DNA from: Bimastos eiseni
Taxonomy: Eukaryota; Annelida; Clitellata; Crassiclitellata; Lumbricidae
Direction of reading: 5' to 3'
Assembly (NCBI GenBank): GCA_959347315.1
Contig: OY365818.1
Coordinates: 4,786,607-4,850,606 of the forward strand
DNA: 64,000 nucleotides
This document shows, piece after piece, positions 54,908-64,000 of the stretch. The stretch's first letter is position 1, and every line of letters starts with the position of its first letter. The notes under the pieces are model-generated. The model made no database searches and was not told the DNA's origin. It saw only the letters and a program-made list of their open reading frames with translations. The position numbers and the translations under genes were made by a program.

Positions 54908-55344
54908 GTAAGTGCAAGCGCGCCCTTCACAAGAGGGCACCCTTTTGTGAACACTTTGTAAGTCTAAAGTGCTACGAGTACAATGGATACGACACCACCT
55001 CGTATTTTAGATATTGTCATCCTGCTAGATACATCTTTCGTTATATATAACATATATTTATATATGTTTAATATATAACATATATGTGTCTGTGTGCGTG
55101 CGTGTATGTATGCGTGTTTATGTGCATGAGTGTGCGTGAGTGTGTGTGTGCGTGTGAGTATTTTGGGTGTGCATGTGTCCGTGGCTGTACGTGTGTATAT
55201 GTGGTGTGAGTGTAAATATATTCCTCGCCCTTAACCAGTAACGGATGGTTAAAATGGACAAAACCATGCTCTGGTTCGGGTACACCTTCCGAAGTATATG
55301 TATACAGGGACCATAGACCCGTTGCCCCTATGGAGTCGGCGCCT

Positions 55345-55620
55345 ATATGCATTCGTCAATCCGTCCTTCACCTTGTTCTTCCCCCGTGCCTCCCTCAATC
55401 CATGACCTCATTCTCCCGCTTTTATCGTCATCCCCACCCCTGCTCCTGCCCTTCTTTTCCATACGTTCCACTTCCTCTTTGTTTCCATTCGTCCGTCATT
55501 TAATGGATGTCCATCCTTCTTCCCGCTTCTTCCCTCCCATTCGTCCCACCTCCTCCCCGTGCCTCTGTTCTTCCCTCCCTGCCATCCTCCCTCCGTTCCA
55601 CCGCCTGGCCTTGACTCTAT
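55345..55620. repeat. pyrimidine-rich CCTCCC/TTCC tract
   Basis: Degenerate CCTTCTTCCC, CGTCCCACCTCC and CATTCGTCC units. The Pro/Ser/Leu plus-strand frame is compositional. Confidence 0.7.
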
Positions 55621-55749
55621 AATTGATCGTGTGGCGGAGGGGGTGCAACGTACCAGCCTCTCTAGGCAATGGACGTGACATTCGACCGAAAAAGGCCGAT
55701 GTCCCTGTGGAGCTTTAGGGCTTTTGTTGAAGGGCTTTTGCGGTTAAAC

Positions 55750-55805
55750 GGACAATGGATGGACGGACGGACGGACGGACGAAAGGACGGATGGAAAGAC
55801 GGAAC
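55750..55805. repeat. GGAC tetranucleotide repeat
   Basis: (GGAC)n with GGAT variants. A similar run occurs at 56103-56130 after a GATTGATTGA end. Confidence 0.8.
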
Positions 55806-56456
55806 AAGTGGACAATTTGTTTAGTATAAAACAATGCCATTGTTCTGTGTATTGCAACAATGCCAATGTCGTAAAATGTGCATTAAATAAAGAAATTGAA
55901 ACGTGAAAATAAATCAAATTCGCTACTTAAGAAGTCAGCTTCATCACCGGAGGTATTAGGGAGAATATGCATACGGAACTAATGTTCCTTGTGTCCACCC
56001 ATTGTTACTGACTGTACAACTGAGTGTACATCTACCATTGTATTATGAATTACTGTAGGCCTGCTGCTGTGATTAACAATAAAGCTGATTGATTGATTGA
56101 CAGACGGACGGAAGGAAGGACGGAAGGACTATAGAGTTCTATTCATTAATAAAACAATCAAAAGTCATGTGACTCACACTGACAAGCAGATGGTCACCTG
56201 AGTAAACAGCGCGACACAAGTTGCCAGTTCAACCGTTGTAACGATTATTGCACGCGCATTAAACCACGCTGTAACGAGCAAGGGTATCTTTCTAATTTTG
56301 GGGGCTATTTTGCCTCAGTACTAAAAAATGAAAGTCGGCGACTGTCGACCGATGGCAGATGCTGCCGAGATGATCGCATCTGCCTTGAAGAGACGCAGAC
56401 AGACAACGACGACGACGTCGACATCGTCTGCGTAGCACGCAATGCTCCTATGTCTC

Positions 56457-56710
56457 CTTCTCTGTCTATAATTATGTCTGTCTGTTTGTCTCTCTCTCGC
56501 TTTCTCTCTCTCTCTCTCTCTCTCGCTCTCTCTTTCTCTCTCGCTCTGTCTAGCTGTCTCTGTCTTTGTATCCGTATCTCTGTCTCTGTCTCTTTCTCTG
56601 TCTCTCTCTGTCCATGTTCGTCTCTTTCTCCATGTCTCTGTCTGTCTGTCTGTGTCTATGTTTCTCTCTGTTTCTGTATGTTCCTGTCTCTGTCTGTCTC
56701 TGTCTTTGTG
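56457..56710. repeat. CT-rich microsatellite (CTGT/CTCT)
   Basis: Imperfect (CTGTCT)n and (CT)n. It forms the left arm of an inverted arrangement with 56752-56940. Confidence 0.92.
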
Positions 56711-56751
56711 TCTAAAGACATCAAGTGAAGAACTAATACCGTGCAGAAAGA

Positions 56752-56940
<189 letters not shown>

Positions 56941-57287
56941 AAGTAAGAGAGATAGAGTTAACATTCGGGGAGAATTGCTTCTCGAAGAATCGCTCCGGAC
57001 TCCATGCTCCTGCTGCAGCAAATGCTGGGTCAACAAAGAAAGCAAAAGGGAGAAATGTGGGTGAGGGTCGGATGAATGGGGTACGTGGTCCCCTACGTGA
57101 GACGCCGATGACTTCGACTCGAGTGCAGTAATGCAAATCTTGTCATCAGCCAACGAGTGAACTGACCAACGATGGAGGATGGTTGTTGCATTAGATCGAT
57201 ATAATTATCAGCATCGGCATTTATGCAGCGCAGGATCCATGAGTTCAAGGCAGGAAATCATCCAACCGTTCAGTTACAACTCAGTTA

Positions 57288-57535
<248 letters not shown>

Positions 57536-57587
57536 AAAATGCCAAAGGATCTGTCATCAGGCCGTCTAGGTCGTCGCTTGTCAGTGG

Positions 57588-57638
<51 letters not shown>

Positions 57639-57640
57639 CG
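57588..57640. repeat. second ATT microsatellite
   Basis: A (TTA)n run 55 bp to the right of the first ATT array. Confidence 0.93.
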
Positions 57641-57864
57641 TGTTGACCCTAATCGATCAGATGATAATGGTTCACTTTTGCTATGTTCAGAGGCAGAAGC
57701 GGCAATCTCGTTTAATAAGATGTTGAGTAGATCCTTAGATACCCTTTTACGCTGTACTTGCTCTTTATGTTAAATGGTAGAAGCAACAAGCCTGTTGACT
57801 CTGATTCGCTCGTCTAATTCCTCGTATCCTAAGCAAACTGATAATGGTCCACTTTTGCTATGTT

Positions 57865-57985
57865 CAGAGTCATAGGCGTCCGCAGAGTTCCCTCCCCGAA
57901 GTTTCCCTTCCTTCCCATTTATAAACTCCCGTAATATTTAAAATTCTTCTAACATTGGTATTTCCCCTCCCCATATTTCTTCTTG
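57865..57985. mobile_element. candidate CATAGGCGTCCG-type MITE end
   Basis: CATAGGCGTCCGCAGAGTTC resembles the CAGAGGCGTCC ends at 22456 and 28685. No matching right end was found. Confidence 0.3.
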
Positions 57986-58224
57986 AATGGAGCATTTGCT
58001 CTTAGGTATACATGGCGTAGGCCTATTATCTCCTGACAGGCCCATAGCCAAAGGTCAAAGTAAAGACGAAGCAGAAACAACTCCTGAAACTCTTCCCACT
58101 ACCGACCTCTGCCCTGCATTACCGTCCTCTCCACTTCCATATTTTAGCCTTCCTTCCCTCGTTGCCCTTACCTTCCTCATTCCACTCATACCTTATTCCC
58201 TGCCTGGATAATGGATAAAACATT

Positions 58225-58285
58225 GGGGTGCATAGCTGAGGAACCGAGTTCGAAACCCGTATCCCCGGTAAGGTTGACCAGACTT
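58225..58285 (+). mobile_element. possible tRNA-like SINE head fragment
   Basis: GAACCGAGTTCGAAACCCGT contains a B-box-like GAGTTCGAAACCC. The A box is not convincing. Confidence 0.3.
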
Positions 58286-58635
58286 TCTTTTGCTAGGCGG
58301 CGAAGTTGGTTAAATTAGATGTAGGCCTGTAATACTATTATAGCGTTATGGTCGCCCTGTATTGTGACAGTTAACAACGACGTCGTTAGACGGCGGCACA
58401 TGGTAACAATTGATTACATAGGCTCAGATGGAAACAGGGTTATTTTATATTCTATAATGCTATAATGACATTTGACTTACTTATAAATTGCATTATCTTA
58501 TATACTTTCATATTTCGAAGTAACTTTTCTGTGAATGACCGAATTAAATAGTTATTACCATTAGTAAGATTTGTCATTGAAAACTTTTTTAGATGCCCAG
58601 ACACGCTATAAAAGACCTCTAGAAAATACGTCGTT

Positions 58636-58700
58636 ATCGCTTCTCGGCCTTTTGGCTAAGATCAAAGCGTTTACTTGTCAGCTTAATACCTGATACGTAC
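58636..58700 (+). ncRNA. U2 snRNA-like sequence (conserved 5' end, branch-site segment lost)
   Basis: 58636-58665 reads ATCGCTTCTCGGCCTTTTGG then CTAAGATCAA, identical to the 5' end of U2 snRNA as I know it. After this, the segment carrying the branch-site-pairing GUAGUA is missing, replaced by AGCGTTTACT. A stem-IIa-like TGTCAGCTTAATACCTGATA follows and can still pair through a G-U. Beyond about 58700 no clear U2 sequence remains. The Sm site is uncertain (TGATTTTAGT near 58781 is a weak candidate). It cannot be a functional spliceosomal U2; it may be a pseudogene, a U2-headed retroposon or a diverged RNA. Confidence 0.7.
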
Positions 58701-59050
58701 ATTAACCATGGTTGCGTGACGCCGATGTTACTGGCTCTCGGCCTAGGCTGGTGATCAGATAATCCATGATCCGCTATCCCTGATTTTAGTACGTTGTTGG
58801 CGTTGAGATAATGGGGAGAAGCTACGGTATCCTCCGGCTTCTCATTCTCCCCAGTGGTTCCCCACTGAGGGAGAAATTCAAAACAAAACTAAAACAACCT
58901 AGGTCTACTACGTTCCGGGCGTGCTGGTTCGTAACATTCCCTTCTGGGGAATCTCTGCAGAGTGGGTTTTCGGCTGTTTGCTAGGGTGCTCAATTGGAGA
59001 AAGGCTAGAAGTCGAATGAAAAGCTTCGTTCGATCAGCCAAAAAAAACAC
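58701..59050 (+). other. sequence attached to the U2-like head, with hairpin and A-rich end
   Basis: It contains a strong hairpin near 58813-58852 (GGGGAGAAGC pairing with GCTTCTCATTCTCCCC). A small GTGGTTCCCCAC hairpin follows, and an A8 run at 59039-59047. No match to a known gene was recognised. Confidence 0.4.
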
Positions 59051-59099
59051 AAGTTATTACAAACCAGAAGCTTGACAGGTAGTGTTAGACCGTAAGGCA

Positions 59100-59190
59100 G
59101 CGCTGCCCAACACGCGGATCGCATGAGGCCCGTGGGTTGATTTTAAGTGGACCGCTCGGGTTTACAGAATTACCAATTTTTAAAAAATGA
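59100..59190 (+). mobile_element. candidate hAT-like element left end
   Basis: CAGCGCTGCCCAACACGCGG then ATCGCATGAGGCCCGTGG resembles the CAG(T/C)GCTGCCCAAC...GGCCCG ends of hAT elements. No right end was found, so it is probably truncated. Confidence 0.4.
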
Positions 59191-59669
59191 AGTAAAGACA
59201 AGTCACTTGCCTATTTTCATACCTGCCTCATCAACATGATGATAATCATCATTGTCATTATGTCATTATCATCGCTAGCTTCAAAAATAATCACCATGAA
59301 CATCGTCGTCGTACTTAGTTATTTACGGGCGGTATATCACCAGTTTTCATTGCTACATCCACATGGTAGGCATAGAACTGATCCGATTTCAGACCAAATG
59401 TCGGGTTCCCCATTACATTTTAACCGCGTTTCGTAGGTTGTCGCAGTGCGATGGTACAACAACCCCCCGATTTACGCCCTAGAAACACATTCCTTAGTAC
59501 TCAGAAATTTGCAAAACAAAATAGGTCATGGCGATGTCCATGACATCAGGACGCCAAATCAATCTGTAAAAATATTGACTTTATCTGCAGAAAAAATTCT
59601 CAGTTCCTCAATTTCCGAAGTTTTCGAGTTCCCCGATTCCCATTTCCCCGATTAACAATTAACAGAGGG

Positions 59670-59670
59670 G

Positions 59671-59713
<43 letters not shown>

Positions 59714-59860
59714 CAATATCATTCTCATTCTCATTATTGTTATTGTTCATATTGCTGTTTTTATTGTTATAATAATAATATTAATAATAATATCAATAAT
59801 TATAATATTGTTATTATCACTATTAATATCATTACTTTTATCATTATTTCGATCCGCATG
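59670..59860. repeat. ATT microsatellite with interrupted ATT/AAT continuation
   Basis: (ATT)n near 59673-59712, followed by mixed ATT, TAA and ATC units. Confidence 0.9.
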
Positions 59861-59974
59861 TCTGTAGACCGCAATTTTTTTAATTTTAATACTGAAAAGT
59901 TTCTATAATATAAAACTAAGAATACAATACACTAAGGTTAACCAAATTGGTGATTTTGACTAATTATTTTTATT

Positions 59975-60383
59975 CGTATTCGGTCGAATACGAATACGAA
60001 TAGTGTACAAAGTAGGGCTACCGGCATATTTCAAAATTTCAAATAATTGCGAAAGTGTCAATTCAGTAAATTTAATACATAAACTAAAAGTAAACAGTTA
60101 ACTACATGTAATTTTTGCATCCTTCTGCTAGTCTGTGTAAGCTAGGAATGGAACAATTAACTAAGCTTAGAAATCAGACGGCTGGCACTGCGATACTGTG
60201 GACTGGGCAGTAGAGAGTTACAGTCTATTTGATATATGACAGTGCCACTTGTGCAAAAACAGATGTCACGTGACCACTATTCGTATTCGGTCCGATTGCC
60301 ACTGTTCGGCCGAATACCGAATAGCTATTTAGCCCACTATTCGGCTCCTAAGCGAATACAAGCGAATATTCAGTACAACCCTG
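59975..60383 (-). mobile_element. ATTCG-rich MITE, copy 2
   Basis: On the minus strand it starts CAGGGTTGTACTGAATATTC and continues with GGAGCCGAATAGTGGG and TAGCTATTCGGTATTCGG, then ACACAGACTAGCAGAAGGAT. It is co-linear with copy 1 at 38430. It ends in the palindrome-like TATTCGGTCGAATACGAATA near 59977-59999. Confidence 0.75.
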
Positions 60384-60544
60384 CAATAAACTATGCATAT
60401 ATATACATATATATAGATATATAAACATATGTATATATAGCAAAGTATATGGGCCTATACTGTATATATTGACCAAAGTCTGGTGTCTGCTGTCTTCACC
60501 GTTGAGTGTATGTTCCTACTCTCGTTGCAGTCGGTCAATTAGCG

Positions 60545-60548
<4 letters not shown>

Positions 60549-60633
<85 letters not shown>
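60549..60633. repeat. CT dinucleotide microsatellite
   Basis: A pure (TC)n run of about 85 bp. Confidence 0.97.
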
Positions 60634-60635
<2 letters not shown>

Positions 60636-61077
60636 AATACTGATAAAAGATGCGCAAGATTTACTTACGAATGACGATGGATTGATGAGCACTGACTTGG
60701 TAATCACTTGCTAGGACGATAAAGTGTTTTGGTCGGTCTGGGCGTGTCCTGGTGGGAAATGGCCAATTTCTTGGTGAACTACCTGTGTAGTGGTAGCGAG
60801 GAGATCGTCCAGGGAGTGGCCAGGCGCCGGCTTTCTCAGCATCTGGAACTAAGATTCTTTTGGTTTAGGATAGACGCCGTGCAATCATCATCATGATCAT
60901 CGTCGTCGTCGTCGTCATCGTCGTCCTCATCTCCTCATCTACTCATTATGATAACGACGACTACCGGCGACGTGGAGAGGCTGAGATGAAGACGTTGTAC
61001 AATCATTCGACTAATCTATAGGATGAGAGGAGGATGGTGGATGTCTTCGCTCGCTTCCAATTAAGCAAATGGAATGG

Positions 61078-61665
<588 letters not shown>

Positions 61666-61777
61666 CTTTTCTCGTCAGACACCTCCAGATTTACCATTCG
61701 TACTCACGCATCCGTTGAATGTCAATTTATTCCTGGAACAGCTGCAGCCTTTGCCATCGTAGGAGATCGATACGTCT

Positions 61778-61890
61778 ATATCTGTCTGTCTGTCTCCGTG
61801 TCTGTCTGTCTGTCTGGCTGTATGTCTGTCTGTATCTCTTTCTTTCTCTCTCTCTCTGTCTTCATGTCTGTCTATTCTATGTCTGTATGC

Positions 61891-61944
<54 letters not shown>

Positions 61945-61945
61945 G
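61778..61945. repeat. TGTC and CT microsatellites
   Basis: (TGTC)n then (CT)n. Confidence 0.93.
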
Positions 61946-62197
61946 CCTATGTGCAGTTTCTATCCATCTGTCTATGTTTGTCTGTATGTCTGTCTCTTTT
62001 TCTTTCTCCACGTTTCTCCCTGTGTATGTATCCGTGCCACTCACACAGACATGCACACAAATACAGCCACATGCAGCTCCCCTATCTAAAACTGTGACCG
62101 AGGGTAAACGACCCATTAGAATTGCATGAGCAACGGATGATAAGTCTCCCAAAAATTGATTTTGTGACCACTCTGTTGCACAGTCATCGAGCGAATC

Positions 62198-62198
62198 G

Positions 62199-62232
<34 letters not shown>

Positions 62233-62275
62233 AATACACACATACCCACGTAAGTATATGCACACACACACACCC
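62198..62275. repeat. CA dinucleotide microsatellite
   Basis: (CA)n with a CACACACG and CACATACCCACG continuation. Confidence 0.9.
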
Positions 62276-62279
62276 GCAT

Positions 62280-63050
62280 TATAGTGTGATCTTCTCAGGC
62301 TGAGGCCAAGTGTTGAAACTGCAAAGGTTCAAAGTGGCTCTAAAAAGCTGTACCATAAATAGGGTTATGATTCTTCAGCAATTGAAGAATGTCAAACATC
62401 GTGTTAAAGCTTCGGGTTAGCTTCATAAATAACAAATGGCGTTTTATTAAATTGTGGTGGTTGCAATAAAGAGTGTCTTGGCTCATTCACTCAGCCTCGA
62501 TCTTGGTCTTGCACCGCTCGGTCATGGTCTTGAGATTTTCAAATCTTGGGCCCAACACTGATCACTGAATAGCGTATCCATATATCTGTCAAAACTTCTG
62601 GGACTTGGTTTGACTTGATTTGACTTATCAACCTCAAGCGGTGGACTATCTATCTCCTGGAGGGCAGGTGACTTTGACATATCGACGCAATGTTAGGAAG
62701 CAACGCGGCTTTCATTCCAGTATTGGCCTTTTATGGTATATGACCATTTCGTGTCCTAAAGAATTGACTGGCGATTGAATTGAGTATGCTGCAACAATTT
62801 CATTCCAATACGACCTGTTTTGATACCGTGTATCGTCAAATCATATCAGATTGGTTATTCTGTGAGAGGCGCTATATAAATAAAAAGATTAAAAAGTACA
62901 ATAAATACGATGACATTAATTTTATGATAGCAAAGAACCACACGTCAATATAGATTGATGACTAACATTAGGTCTACTATTGCGTGTTAAAAATATTGCT
63001 CGTTGTTTTGATCTAGAAAACTCTATCTGGAGTCGCTAAACCCAAACCGT
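62280..63050. other. no gene seen
   Basis: AT-rich unique sequence. A retroelement tail remnant (GTGAGAGGCGCTATATAAAT) lies near 62860-62882. Confidence 0.55.
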
Positions 63051-63055
63051 GTGTG

Positions 63056-63109
<54 letters not shown>

Positions 63110-63145
63110 TATATATATAAACCGTGTGTGATATATATATATAAA
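63056..63145. repeat. TA microsatellite with duplicated AAACCGTGTGTG flank
   Basis: Two (TA)n runs are each preceded by AAACCGTGTGTGNTATATAT (63044 and 63119), so the flank has been duplicated with the repeat. Confidence 0.92.
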
Positions 63146-63416
63146 TGTCAGATGCTTGTTGACTAAGCAACGTCCGATAAAAAATAGAAGTTCAAGTTTC
63201 CAGGTGGTCACAAAAACAGCGTGTTTTGGAAATGGGTTCATGAATAGAAATTGGTTATCCTTTTTAGCTCAGTTCACGAGTTAGATAAAAAAGAGAGGCA
63301 GCAAAGGTTGCAAAGCAGAGCAACAGAGAACACAAGGGAACCATATACGGACCGGAAGAGGAAATATACTCGGTTTATGGAGCGAGACTTCCCACGTGTG
63401 TATGTGTGCGTGAGAA

Positions 63417-63430
63417 AGATAGGCAGAGGC

Positions 63431-63469
<39 letters not shown>

Positions 63470-63480
63470 GGCAGACAAAC
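63417..63480. repeat. GACA tetranucleotide microsatellite
   Basis: (CAGA)n. Confidence 0.93.
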
Positions 63481-63535
63481 ATATAAAACAAGAAGCGCAC
63501 AAAGGCGGACATGCAATGCAGAGGTATCTACACAG

Positions 63536-63592
63536 TATATATATAAATAAAATATATATACATATATATATAATATATATATGTATATACAG
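63536..63592. repeat. TA-rich microsatellite
   Basis: Imperfect (TA)n. Confidence 0.85.
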
Positions 63593-64000
63593 CCCATGGG
63601 CAATGGCATATTCCTACCAGGGTCAATGACACATTCCCATTCAAGGTCAATGGCACATTCTATTTCTCGGAAAACCAGCAACCTGTCGCTACAATTCAAT
63701 TTTCCTCAACTATTCATAGTCGTCCATCACGCGACGTTTCCGTTCATACGGTAACCGTCGCCATGGTTCCGTTTCCACGATAACCACATGCAGATGAGTG
63801 TCGGGCGGTATAAAAGTTGACCTTTCGACTCCATAGCAACGCGGGTCAATATTGAAGATGATATCCTATTTCGGATGTATTGCTTTTTCCTGCTTTCTAT
63901 CGAGTTCGTCTGAAATATTTGGCGATTGGGAGGAAAAATGTTAACTGTGTAATCGCAAACAGATACATGCATACGAGCGCATGCACACGTACAACGAAAC

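Overview
This window is nuclear DNA from an animal, most likely an invertebrate. It has spliced genes with GT-AG introns of about 0.5 to 8 kb, an AT-rich non-coding background, many microsatellites, tRNA-headed SINE-like repeats, short inverted-repeat transposons and decayed LINE 3' ends. Nothing suggests a prokaryote, organelle or virus. The species cannot be named from the sequence; the recognisable proteins are ordinary bilaterian orthologues.

Three protein genes are well supported, all on the minus strand. (1) 553-19748 is the 5' three quarters of an FHIP1-type gene (FTS and Hook-interacting protein, FHIP1A/FHIP1B family). Seven coding exons encode about 756 residues in an unbroken frame, and the C-terminus lies beyond the left edge. 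(2) 24486-41075 is a complete drebrin-like gene (DBNL/Abp1/HIP-55). Fourteen exons join in phase into 547 codons plus stop, giving an N-terminal ADF-homology domain, a charged helical middle, an acidic tyrosine-motif region and a C-terminal SH3 domain. (3) 47792-49099 is an intronless class A-like GPCR of 435 residues that lacks the DRY arginine and the NPxxY motif. The first two genes belong to linked cell biology: FHIP proteins tie Hook/dynein to endosomes, and DBNL couples endocytic membrane to actin. That link is inference from the families.

Layout: 1-19748 FHIP1 with repeat-rich introns, including a 26-bp satellite at 3912-4846. 19749-24485 intergenic, with a LINE remnant. 24486-41075 DBNL, whose introns hold two 317-318 bp hAT-like MITEs, a nested 149 bp MITE, SINEs and LINE ends. 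41076-47791 intergenic, dominated by a 2.8 kb CAGAGR hexanucleotide array with higher-order structure just upstream of DBNL. 47792-49099 the GPCR, with six perfect CRE octamers within 500 bp upstream of its start codon. 49100-64000 mostly repeats: microsatellites, SINEs, MITEs, a U2 snRNA-like locus at 58636 and one possible orphan exon at 54729-54907 on the plus strand.

Most long open frames in this window are open only because they cross simple repeats with no stop codons, and were not called as genes. The observations most worth following are the U2-like locus, the atypical GPCR with its CRE cluster, the higher-order structure of the hexanucleotide array, the duplicated DBNL exon and the orphan exon.
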